Origin: Vibrio sp. SCSIO 43137
GTDB lineage: Bacteria; Pseudomonadota; Gammaproteobacteria; Enterobacterales; Vibrionaceae
DNA: 64,000 nt
Reading direction: 5' to 3'
NCBI RefSeq assembly: GCF_028201475.1
Contig: NZ_CP116384.1
Span: forward strand, 62,001 to 126,000
Part shown: positions 26,482 to 34,493 of the stretch, in pieces
Layout: each line of letters opens with the position of its first letter
How positions within the stretch are numbered: the stretch's first letter is position 1
Notes under the pieces: generated by a model
What the model saw: the letters and a program-made list of their open reading frames with translations, nothing else
What the model was told of the DNA's origin: nothing
The model's database searches: none
Translations under genes and position numbers: made by a program

Positions 26482-27333
26482 ATGGGTGAACTTGTTGTTG
26501 CTGCAAAAATTACTCACGTACCAACCATGCTGATGTCAGAACAGCCGGGTAAACTGTTCGGCTGCCGCCAGCACGCTATTGATGGTCACAAAGAGATCGC
26601 ACAGATCGCACGTGACAATAATGTTGATACCGTAGTGGTGCTGGATACCCACTGGCTGGTCAATGCCGGTTATCACATCAACTCTAAAGCCAACTTTAAA
26701 GGCCTGTTTACCAGTAATGAGTTTCCGCACTTTATTAAAGATCTGCCATACGAGTATGAAGGTAACCCGAAACTGGGCGATCTGATTGCTGACGTGGCGA
26801 CAGAAAAAGGAGTGTTTACCCTGTCTCATCAGGTGGACTCTCTTGAGCTGGAATACGGTACCCTTGTTCCGATGCGTTATATGAATGATGACAAGCAGTT
26901 CAAAGTGGTTTCTATCGCTGCTATGTGTACCGTTCACAGCCTTGAGTCATCCCGTATTCTGGGTGAAGCTATCCGTGAAGCGATAGAAGCAAGTGACAAC
27001 CGCGTTATGCTGCTGGCTTCCGGTTCTCTTTCTCACCGTATCTGGCCAAACGAAGAGTACGCCGCCAACAACGGTACTTTCACCATTTCTAAAGAGTTCA
27101 ACCGTCAGATGGATCTGCATGTGCTGGATATGTGGCAGAAGGGCGATATCGCCACTTTCCTTAAGATGCTGCCGGAGTACGCTGAGAAGTGTGATGGTGA
27201 AGGCGGCATGCACGATACTGCTATGCTGTTTGGTGCGCTTGGCTGGGATAAATATCAGGGTAAGGGACGCATTGTTAGTGAGTACTTCCCAAGCTCAGGT
27301 ACCGGTCAGGTTAACGTACTGTTCGAGGTGTAA
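26482..27333 (+). CDS. hpaD: Homoprotocatechuate 2,3-dioxygenase HpaD
   Basis: 283 residues of the LigB-type extradiol ring-cleavage dioxygenase family, preceded by AAGGAG. Motifs are AAKITHVPTMLM with an early metal-ligand His, VVLDTHWLVNAGYH and the late EGGMHDTAMLFGALGW. It binds Fe(II) and cleaves homoprotocatechuate (3,4-dihydroxyphenylacetate) to 5-carboxymethyl-2-hydroxymuconate semialdehyde. This step commits the carbon to the meta-cleavage route and confirms the cluster as homoprotocatechuate catabolism. Confidence 0.93.
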   Translation: MGELVVAAKITHVPTMLMSEQPGKLFGCRQHAIDGHKEIAQIARDNNVDTVVVLDTHWLVNAGYHINSKANFKGLFTSNEFPHFIKDLPYEYEGNPKLGDLIADVATEKGVFTLSHQVDSLELEYGTLVPMRYMNDDKQFKVVSIAAMCTVHSLESSRILGEAIREAIEASDNRVMLLASGSLSHRIWPNEEYAANNGTFTISKEFNRQMDLHVLDMWQKGDIATFLKMLPEYAEKCDGEGGMHDTAMLFGALGWDKYQGKGRIVSEYFPSSGTGQVNVLFEV

Positions 27334-27336
27334 TAC

Positions 27337-27783
27337 ATGGTGGTCACCGATACCAGCCTGAGCTGGCAGTCTGCCCTGCTGATTGCTCAGGCATCTATAG
27401 AGTATGCTGAGCTGAATAAGCTTAAGGTTTGCGTATCGGTACTGGATCGTCATGGCCATCCGCTGGCGCAGTTAAGGGTGAATAATACTGCCTTTCCCTG
27501 CACTCAGATTTCTGCTGATAAAGCTTACACGGCGGTGAGTTTTGGTTTTTCTACTCAGGAGTGGAATGAGAGGCTGAAACATAAACCGTCACTGCTTCAG
27601 GGGCTTTCTCAGCAAAAACGGATGGTACTGTTTGGCGGCGGCCTGCCCGTCTGTTCCGAAGGTGAGTTACTTGGTGCTGTAGGGGTGTCGGGTGCCAGTG
27701 AGGAGCAGGACGCCGCCTGCGCAAAAGCCGGAGTAGAGGCTTTTCTGAAATATGCAGATAATCACTATTGCCCTTCAGAATAG
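27337..27783 (+). CDS. GlcG/HbpS family protein
   Basis: 148 residues of the GlcG/HbpS family: LSWQSALLIAQASIEYAELN, SVLDRHGHPLAQLR, DKAYTAVSFGF and LFGGGLPVCSEGELLGAVGVSG. HbpS in Streptomyces binds haem and senses redox state, and GlcG accompanies glycolate genes. Its job in an hpa operon is not known; it may protect or serve an oxygenase, or be a small accessory enzyme. It starts 3 bp after the hpaD stop and lies 8 bp before the MFS start codon, so it is part of the operon. Confidence 0.8.
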   Translation: MVVTDTSLSWQSALLIAQASIEYAELNKLKVCVSVLDRHGHPLAQLRVNNTAFPCTQISADKAYTAVSFGFSTQEWNERLKHKPSLLQGLSQQKRMVLFGGGLPVCSEGELLGAVGVSGASEEQDAACAKAGVEAFLKYADNHYCPSE

Positions 27784-27791
27784 GGCACACC

Positions 27792-29009
27792 ATGAATAAA
27801 GATACCCAGTTAACCCTGTTTCTGATACTGATGGCGATGGTCAGCCCCGTCGCCCTTAATATCGTCGCCCCCATCATGCCACTGCTTGCCCGTGAGTTTT
27901 CTGCCTCCAGTAATATTATTCAGCTTAGTTTTACCGCCTATCTTGCCACTCTTGCTATTGGCCAGCTATTTGGCGGTCCGATTGCTGATAAGTATGGTAA
28001 AAGACGCCTGTTGCTTTGGGGATTTGGCTTGCACATTGTCGGAGGCGGGGTCGGTATTATTGCCGGTTCTGTAGAGCTTATACTGCTAAGCCGGATAATG
28101 CAGGCTGCCGGTGGCTGTATCGGGATGATGCTGGCAAGAAGTATTCTGGTGGATCTCTACCCGTCTGAAAAAGCGGTGGAGAAGCTTAGTTATATCACCA
28201 TGGGAGTGGCCGTTTCGCAGGCGGTTGCCCCGACGGTCGGTGGTATCAGTTCCGAGTATATGGGCTGGCACTCCGTCTTCTATATGCCGATGCTGATGGC
28301 GCTTCTGGTCTGGCTGGGGGTGTTTTTCCAGTATCCCAAACCCATTACCGAGAAGAATGTAAAACCCAAAGCCAGCTTTTTTGAAACCTATAAGATGCTG
28401 CTGGCAAACCGGGTTTATGTCTCCTTAGCCATATCCAGTACTCTGATTGCCTGTGGCTTTTTCTCCTTTGTTACCTGCGCCCCTTTTATTGCCAGCGAAG
28501 CCATGGGTGATAACCTGACCCGCTACGGCTTCTGGTTCTTATTTGTTGCCCTTGGTTTTATGGCGGGCAGCTTTGTCAGTGCGCAGCTTTCATCGGCGCT
28601 GTCACATAGCCGGATGGTATTGCTGGGGCATGGATTGTCCTTAACCGGCGCTCTTGCTATGTTTGTTGCTATCGGCTTTTACCCCATCAGCTTTGCCGGA
28701 ATGTTTCTGACCATGGCGCTATTTACCTTTGGCAGAGGGTTAAGCCAGCCGCACCTGCAGTCACTTTCAATCTCTGCCGTTCCTGTTAACCGGGCGTCGG
28801 CTTCTGGGCTGCTGGGCTTTATTCAACTGCTGCTGGGGGCACTGTTTGCTCAGCTGGTGGCAACACTGACGGAACATGTCGGGTTTGCTATGCTGCCTCT
28901 GTTTCTGGCCAGCTTTGCATTAATCGCAACTACTTTATATCTCTATTGCCATTACACCCTGATGCCGCAACAAGAGAAAAACATCTCATCAGCCAGCTCT
29001 ATTTCTTAG
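27792..29009 (+). CDS. MFS drug-resistance-type exporter (Bcr/CflA-like, DHA1)
   Basis: 405 residues from the ATG at 27792, with AGGGC upstream. It has twelve membrane segments and the MFS loop-2 motif GGPIADKYGKRRLLLWG. Motif C-type residues near LARSILVDLYPSEKA place it among DHA1/Bcr-CflA efflux proteins rather than the HpaX-type aromatic importers. It may export a toxic catechol intermediate or import substrate. It is translationally close to the GlcG-like gene and upstream of the SSADH gene. Confidence 0.85.
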   Translation: MNKDTQLTLFLILMAMVSPVALNIVAPIMPLLAREFSASSNIIQLSFTAYLATLAIGQLFGGPIADKYGKRRLLLWGFGLHIVGGGVGIIAGSVELILLSRIMQAAGGCIGMMLARSILVDLYPSEKAVEKLSYITMGVAVSQAVAPTVGGISSEYMGWHSVFYMPMLMALLVWLGVFFQYPKPITEKNVKPKASFFETYKMLLANRVYVSLAISSTLIACGFFSFVTCAPFIASEAMGDNLTRYGFWFLFVALGFMAGSFVSAQLSSALSHSRMVLLGHGLSLTGALAMFVAIGFYPISFAGMFLTMALFTFGRGLSQPHLQSLSISAVPVNRASASGLLGFIQLLLGALFAQLVATLTEHVGFAMLPLFLASFALIATTLYLYCHYTLMPQQEKNISSASSIS

Positions 29010-29040
29010 GACAGGCGGAATAATTAGAAGGATCTGAGTC

Positions 29041-30489
29041 ATGCAATTAAAAGATACAAAACTCTTCAGGCAGCAGTGCTATATCAATGGCGAGTGGAAA
29101 TCAGCCAATAGCGGTAAAACCACCGAGATTACCAATCCTTCTACTGACGAGGTAATTGGGTTGGTGCCGGATATGGGCGCGGAAGAGACCCAGCAGGCCA
29201 TTGAGAGCGCACAAGCTGCCTTTAAGCTATGGAAAAAAGAGACTGCCGAGCACAGGGCTAAAGTTTTGCGCCGCTGGTATGAGCTAATGCTGGAGCATGC
29301 AGATGATCTGGCGACGATCATGACCACAGAGCAGGGAAAACCCTTTGCTGAAGCGAAAGGTGAGGTAACCTACGCGGCCAGTTTTATTGAATGGTTTGCT
29401 GAAGAAGCCCGTCGTGCTTACGGCGATATTATTCCTACCCATAAAAGCAGCGCACGTATACTGGTGACCAAAGAGCCTATTGGTGTGGTCGCGGCGATTA
29501 CGCCGTGGAACTTCCCGGCGGCCATGATCACTCGTAAATGCGGCCCTGCGTTTGCTGCTGGTTGCCCGGTAATTCTGAAGCCTGCACCGGATACCCCATA
29601 TACCGCACTCGCTCTGGCAGAACTGGCGGAGCGTGCCGGGCTGCCTAAAGGTGTATTTAGCGTAATTACCGGCGATGCCATTGCTATCGGCGGAGAACTG
29701 ACTAACAGTAAAACAGTACGTAAGCTGTCGTTTACCGGTTCCACCAATGTGGGCAAGATCCTGATGGAGCAGTCTGCTTCCTCGGTGAAGAAGTTATCGC
29801 TGGAACTGGGTGGTAACGCGCCATTTATAGTATTTGAAGATGCCGATATCGATGCCGCCGTTGAAGGCGCTATGATCGCTAAGTTCCGCAATGCCGGCCA
29901 AACCTGTGTTTGTGCTAACCGTTTGTTTGTACATGAAAAGGTGTACGACGAGTTTGCTGAAAAACTGGCGAACAAAGTGTCGGCCCTAAAAGTGGGAGAT
30001 GGCTTTGAAAAAGATGTGGCTATTGGCCCGTTAATCAACGATGCCGCGGTGAGTAAGGTTGCCGAACATATTCAGGACGCCTGCGATAAAGGGGCCAAGG
30101 TGATCTACGGTTCGCTGCCTGAAGGAAACAGCAAGCTTGTGGTACCACATGTGATTACCGGTGTGGACGATACTATGAAGGTATCCAGTGAAGAGACCTT
30201 CGGCCCGTTGGCGGCACTGTTTAAGTTTAGCTCAGACGAAGAGGTGCTGGAACGCGCAAATAACACAGAATTTGGTCTGGCTTCGTATATCTACACCCGT
30301 TCCCTTGCCCGTGCATGGAATGTGGCGGAAGAACTGGAAACCGGTATTGTCGGCATTAACGAAGGGCTTATCTCTACAACCCTTGCCCCGTTTGGCGGAG
30401 TAAAAGAGTCCGGCCTTGGCCGTGAAGGCTCACACTTAGGTATGGATGACTATCTTGAATCTAAATATATGCTGATGGGGGGCTTGTAG
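29041..30489 (+). CDS. gabD: Succinate-semialdehyde dehydrogenase (GabD-type)
   Basis: 482 residues of the aldehyde dehydrogenase superfamily. The active-site Glu is in LELGGNAPFIVF and the Cys in NAGQTCVCANRL, and the VAAITPWNFPAAMITRKCGP and VPLGGVKESGLGREG-like segments match GabD. It oxidises succinate semialdehyde to succinate. HpaI releases succinate semialdehyde, so the enzyme completes the hpa route to the TCA cycle. It is the last gene of the operon, with GGA 10 nt upstream of its ATG. Confidence 0.9.
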   Translation: MQLKDTKLFRQQCYINGEWKSANSGKTTEITNPSTDEVIGLVPDMGAEETQQAIESAQAAFKLWKKETAEHRAKVLRRWYELMLEHADDLATIMTTEQGKPFAEAKGEVTYAASFIEWFAEEARRAYGDIIPTHKSSARILVTKEPIGVVAAITPWNFPAAMITRKCGPAFAAGCPVILKPAPDTPYTALALAELAERAGLPKGVFSVITGDAIAIGGELTNSKTVRKLSFTGSTNVGKILMEQSASSVKKLSLELGGNAPFIVFEDADIDAAVEGAMIAKFRNAGQTCVCANRLFVHEKVYDEFAEKLANKVSALKVGDGFEKDVAIGPLINDAAVSKVAEHIQDACDKGAKVIYGSLPEGNSKLVVPHVITGVDDTMKVSSEETFGPLAALFKFSSDEEVLERANNTEFGLASYIYTRSLARAWNVAEELETGIVGINEGLISTTLAPFGGVKESGLGREGSHLGMDDYLESKYMLMGGL

Positions 30490-30526
30490 GAGTAACCCTT
30501 TTTGCAGTATTAGATTAACACTGTTG

Positions 30527-30785
30527 TTCCCACGCTTCCCGCGTGGGAATACATATCTAAAGAAATCTCTACTCCGGTGAGAGTGTATATGTTATTTCTC
30601 CTTTCATTATTTGTGGCTGAGTTTTCATTCAGACCTACCTTTTTGTTTCGCCCTTGCGTGGGCGAGTAACTTTTGCCTGCGGCTGCAAAAGTCACCAAAA
30701 AAGCCGTTGTTTTTCTTTGTTGAACCAGGTTTTTCATCACCGTTTTGTAACTCGCCTTTCTGCCGAAAGACTCTGACACGACAAA
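30527..30785. repeat. REP-like hairpin and degenerate interspersed repeat after the hpa operon
   Basis: TTCCCACGC and GCGTGGGAA form a 9-bp stem with a TTCCC loop (30527-30549), which may also end the hpa transcript. The ~230 bp after it, read on the minus strand, spell fragments such as TGVEISLDMYSHAG and NKKVGLNENSATN. I recall these from spurious ORFs of a repeat found at many places in Vibrio and Shewanella genomes. No gene is called here. The rest of the 30490-31003 gap shows nothing else. Confidence 0.45.
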
Positions 30786-31003
30786 ACTGATTAAAGACTG
30801 AGAGTGGTTAGTTTTCAGTTTAAACGGTATTTATCCCGAGCAATTTTTTAAAAAAACTAAATCAATTATCTTCAATATCTTTATCAGGCTATCCCCTAAA
30901 TTATAACCATCAACCAAGACAATACGCAGCGACTACTAAAGCAACAAGACGTAAGCCGCTGTTCGATCAACCTGCCGTGAATGGCAATAACATTGTGAGA
31001 AAT

Positions 31004-31942
31004 ATGATGGTAAAGAAAGCTCTGGTAACAGCAATTACATCTGCAGTTCTGGCCTCTAACGCTTATGCAGATACAACAATCAAACACACTACCTTAAACA
31101 CTGAGGTTGGTAAGCTTGCAGCCAACGTTTATCTGCCTGATAACGTAGAAAACCCACCGGTTGTTGTTGTGACAGGCGCGTGGACAACAGTAAAAGAGCA
31201 GATGCCGGCAACTTATGCTGAGCACCTTGCAGAACAAGGCTACGCAGCGGTTACTTTTGACTTCCGTGGCTGGGGTGAATCAGCAGACGAGAAGAAATAT
31301 CTGGAAGATCCACAGCGTAAAATTGCTGATATCAAAGCGGTATTTGCCTCTTTGGGACAAATCAAAGGCGTAGATGCATCAAACGCTTATGGCTTAGGTG
31401 TATGTGCTTCTTCAGGTTATATGCTGGATGCGGTACTGGGCAATGACGACGTGAAAGCAGCAGCGGCGGTTGCCCCATGGCTACATGACCGTTCAATTGT
31501 AAATGCAGTATACGGTGGTGCTGAATCTGTGGCGAACCTGATTCAGACCGGTATCTCTGCTTTAACCAGCGATAAGCCGCAATATATTGAAGGTGCAAGT
31601 AACACTAACGACGCTTCACTAATGTACAAAGTACCTTATTACACAGAAGATGACCGCGGCCGTATTGCTGAGTGGGACAACCAGTTTAACCTTGGTTCAT
31701 GGGCCGGCTGGCTGACTTACGATGCGCATGCTACAGCGGCTCAGCAAGATAAACCTGTCCTGCTGGTGGCATCTGAATCAATGGCGATTCCTGCCGGTAC
31801 TCACGGTTACCTTGAGAAAGCGGGTGATAACGTAGAAGCAGTATGGCTGGAAAACGTTTCTCAGTTTGACTTCTATGACGTAGAGAAAGATGTTCAGGCA
31901 GCAACAGACGCAGTAACAGACTTCTTCGCATCTAACCGTTAA
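31004..31942 (+). CDS. Secreted alpha/beta hydrolase with Cys nucleophile elbow
   Basis: 312 residues from the ATG at 31004 (ATG 31007 and GTG 30977 are alternatives). It has a signal peptide (VTAITSAVLASNAYADT). The alpha/beta hydrolase core has VVVVTGAWTTVKEQMP and FDFRGWGES. The elbow reads LGVCASSGYM, with Cys where serine hydrolases have Ser, as in dienelactone-hydrolase-like enzymes. Likely periplasmic. It is immediately followed by a secreted SnoaL/NTF2-like protein, so the two form a transcription unit ending at the terminator at 32494. Confidence 0.8.
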   Translation: MMVKKALVTAITSAVLASNAYADTTIKHTTLNTEVGKLAANVYLPDNVENPPVVVVTGAWTTVKEQMPATYAEHLAEQGYAAVTFDFRGWGESADEKKYLEDPQRKIADIKAVFASLGQIKGVDASNAYGLGVCASSGYMLDAVLGNDDVKAAAAVAPWLHDRSIVNAVYGGAESVANLIQTGISALTSDKPQYIEGASNTNDASLMYKVPYYTEDDRGRIAEWDNQFNLGSWAGWLTYDAHATAAQQDKPVLLVASESMAIPAGTHGYLEKAGDNVEAVWLENVSQFDFYDVEKDVQAATDAVTDFFASNR

Positions 31943-31955
31943 TCAGGGGGAGCAC

Positions 31956-32471
31956 ATGTTTAAGAAAGGCTTACTTTTACTTTTAGGTTTAACGGTTATG
32001 AATGTACAGGCTTATGAACTGACCCGTGATGAAGCTAAGATTGCCCTGACAGCACAGAGCATGGGGACATTGGCTGATAACAATCAGTACACGCAGCTGG
32101 AGCAGATCTTTGCGCCGGAAGTATTAGTGGACTACACCTCTGCGTTCGGCGGTGAGGCAGCCACAATTAAACGTGGCGACCTGATGAACAACTGGGCTGC
32201 GCTGCTTCCGGGCTTTGATGTTACCTACCACGATCTGACCAACATTAAGGTTGTGCAAAAAGGTAATAAAGCCACCGTTACCGCAGATATCGTCGCCAGC
32301 CACTACATTGGCAAAGACGGTTACTGGCAAATTGCAGGGACATACACCTATGAGATGGTGAAAACGGCTAACGACTGGCAGATTGCCTCACTGACCCTGC
32401 ATGCAGGTGATGAACAAGGCTCCCGTGATGTCCTTGGTCAGGCCATCGAAGCAGTGAAAAACAGCAAATAG
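31956..32471 (+). CDS. Secreted SnoaL/NTF2-like protein
   Basis: 171 residues with a signal peptide (MFKKGLLLLLGLTVMNVQAYE). The mature part is an NTF2-like cone: DEAKIALTAQSMGTLADNNQYTQL, a DYTSAFGGEAATIKRGDLM turn and ANDWQIASLTLHAGDEQG at the end, as in SnoaL_4 proteins. These can be isomerases, hydratases or binding proteins. It starts 14 bp after the alpha/beta hydrolase stop, with AGGGGGAG before its ATG. Confidence 0.75.
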   Translation: MFKKGLLLLLGLTVMNVQAYELTRDEAKIALTAQSMGTLADNNQYTQLEQIFAPEVLVDYTSAFGGEAATIKRGDLMNNWAALLPGFDVTYHDLTNIKVVQKGNKATVTADIVASHYIGKDGYWQIAGTYTYEMVKTANDWQIASLTLHAGDEQGSRDVLGQAIEAVKNSK

Positions 32472-32493
32472 ATTAAGAGTTATCCACTCAGTC

Positions 32494-32528
32494 AAAAGCT
32501 CCGTTAACTTAGTTAGCGGAGCTTTTTT
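32494..32528 (+). terminator. Intrinsic terminator after the SnoaL-like gene
   Basis: AAGCTCCG and CGGAGCTT form the stem with an inner TTAAC/GTTAG and are followed by a T run. The rest of the 314-bp gap before cdiB is AT-rich. It has a weak TTGAAG-N15-TATAGT promoter-like pair at 32696-32722, whose spacing is poor. Confidence 0.85.
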
Positions 32529-32785
32529 ATGTAGAAAACCTGACTTACTCGTGCAGACCTTTATCTGATAAATACCTTCGCTGCATATCACAATATAGCC
32601 CCATTAAGCTTCTTATTGATACTTTTCTTATCGGCTCAATGTCAAATATTTCAAAAAATATAAGAGAAATTGTATGTAAATGTAAATTTTATCTTTTGAA
32701 GTGGATTCCATTTTTGTATAGTCACCAGCCTAAAAATTAGACAAATAAAAACAATTAATTAGTTGGTTAGGCAGGGTTTATACGT

Positions 32786-34477
32786 ATGGCGTACCGAAAA
32801 GAAACAATAAGGGCTTTTCTGGCTCTGTTTTTAAGTTGTTTTTCGTTTCTGGCTCACTCTTCTCCCTTGAGTGATATTTCACCCGCGGTTCAGAGTGATA
32901 TTGAGCGACAACAAAAAGAGCGTTTACAGCAGTTAGAGCAGAATAAACAAGCCGTAGAAAAGCTTCAGCCCCTTCCGGCTTTGCCGGAGCCGGTTACTGA
33001 ACCGGATAGTGATCAATCCGCCTGTTTTCAGGTAGAGAAGGTGGGTTTTCAGGGTAATACGGTATTTACTGCGCAAGACCTGTTGAAAGTCGTTGCCTTT
33101 AAGCCGTCCTGCATTGGCTTAAATAGCATCAATAACTACCTTCGTTTGATCACCAACCACTATGTCGATGCCGGATATGTTACTTCGCGTGCTTTCCTTA
33201 CTCCTCAGGAACTGTCATCCGGCGAACTCACAATTCTGATCATTGAGGGCAAAGTTGAAGCCCTTCGTTTTAATGGCCAGCCGGCGGACTTTCTATTGCA
33301 TGCCTTACCCGGGCTAACCGGAAAGGTGCTTAACCTGAGAGATATCGAACAGGGGCTTGAGCAAATTAACCGCCTCTCCCGCTATAACGCACAAATTAAG
33401 CTGCCGCCCGGTAGTAAGCAGGGCTACTCTGTGGTTGATATCCAGTCGAAGGAAAACAGCGCCGGCACAGCGTCACTCGGTTTTGCCAACAGCGGTCAGG
33501 AATCCACGGGCGAAACTCAGCTTTCTGCCAACCTTGGCTGGGGGAACGCGCTGAATATGCTGGATAACTGGCAGCTATCAGCAAGTAAAAGCAGTGAGCT
33601 GCGCACCAGTAAAGATGCCCAGAGTATTTCTCTGAGTGTTGATATCCCGTCAGGCTACTGGAATATCGGCTATCGCACCTCTTACAGCGACTATAAACGC
33701 ACCATCGACAATAACACGCTGGAATTTGAATCGACCGGTCGTACCAATAGCCACGATCTTGACTTCAAAAGGCTGTTTTATCGCGACAGTGAGAGCAAAG
33801 CCTCGCTAAAGCTGAACGTAAATCACCGCAAAGAGAAAAACTACCTTCTGGGCAACTTGCTGCAAACGGGTTCACGCCGGTTGTCATCGGCGTCACTCTC
33901 TCTTGATTACAGCACTCGCTTGGCCGGTGGTTTTCTCAGTATCTCACCCCGCTATGTCGTCGGAACTGACTGGTTTGGTGGTGAAGAGGACAGCAATAAA
34001 ACTACAGCGATGCCCAAAGCGCAGTTTAGTAAAGCCACCCTTACCGCCAGTTACAGCTATCCGCTGACAAAAACGCTCCGTTTAAGTAGCACCCTGTTTG
34101 GCCAGTGGAGTGACGATACCTTGTACGGCAGTCAGCGCCTGAGTATCGGCGGGCTTCACTCCGTCAGGGGGTTTAAAGACGTCTCTGTTTCCGGTGACCA
34201 AGGCTACTACTGGCGAAATGATGTGAACTGGTCGCTCGGTCAGCTCCCTTATCTGGGAAGGGTTAATGCCCAACTGGCGCTGGACAGCGGCGCCATTGTG
34301 ACAGACAGCCGTGACGAACTGGAAAGGGGCTCATTACTGGGCACCAGCCTGAGCCTGAACACCCGTAATGCCCATATCAGCACCAGCCTGACGCTAGGTG
34401 CGCCACTGCACTCGCCTCAGCGCCTGAATGCTGACGACACCGTAGTGTATTACCAAATCAACATTGCCACTCACTAA
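32786..34477 (+). CDS. cdiB: Two-partner secretion outer-membrane translocator (CdiB/FhaC/ShlB family)
   Basis: 563 residues with a signal peptide (RAFLALFLSCFSFLAHSSP). A proline-rich linker is followed by POTRA-type domains (VEKVGFQGNTVFTAQDLLKVV, then ELTILIIEGKVEALRFNG), and residues ~210-563 form the 16-stranded barrel. The conserved VRGF motif on L6 (SVRGFKDVSVSGDQGYYWRN) is present. It threads the CdiA-like partner through the outer membrane. It starts the locus, and its stop lies 16 bp before the ATG of cdiA. Confidence 0.93.
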   Translation: MAYRKETIRAFLALFLSCFSFLAHSSPLSDISPAVQSDIERQQKERLQQLEQNKQAVEKLQPLPALPEPVTEPDSDQSACFQVEKVGFQGNTVFTAQDLLKVVAFKPSCIGLNSINNYLRLITNHYVDAGYVTSRAFLTPQELSSGELTILIIEGKVEALRFNGQPADFLLHALPGLTGKVLNLRDIEQGLEQINRLSRYNAQIKLPPGSKQGYSVVDIQSKENSAGTASLGFANSGQESTGETQLSANLGWGNALNMLDNWQLSASKSSELRTSKDAQSISLSVDIPSGYWNIGYRTSYSDYKRTIDNNTLEFESTGRTNSHDLDFKRLFYRDSESKASLKLNVNHRKEKNYLLGNLLQTGSRRLSSASLSLDYSTRLAGGFLSISPRYVVGTDWFGGEEDSNKTTAMPKAQFSKATLTASYSYPLTKTLRLSSTLFGQWSDDTLYGSQRLSIGGLHSVRGFKDVSVSGDQGYYWRNDVNWSLGQLPYLGRVNAQLALDSGAIVTDSRDELERGSLLGTSLSLNTRNAHISTSLTLGAPLHSPQRLNADDTVVYYQINIATH

Positions 34478-34493
34478 GCAGGGAGTTACCGAT

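Noticed and set aside
30510..30779. 89-codon minus-strand frame as a gene
   Set aside because: The wording matches a dispersed repeat and the frame has no ribosome site. Listed as a repeat instead.
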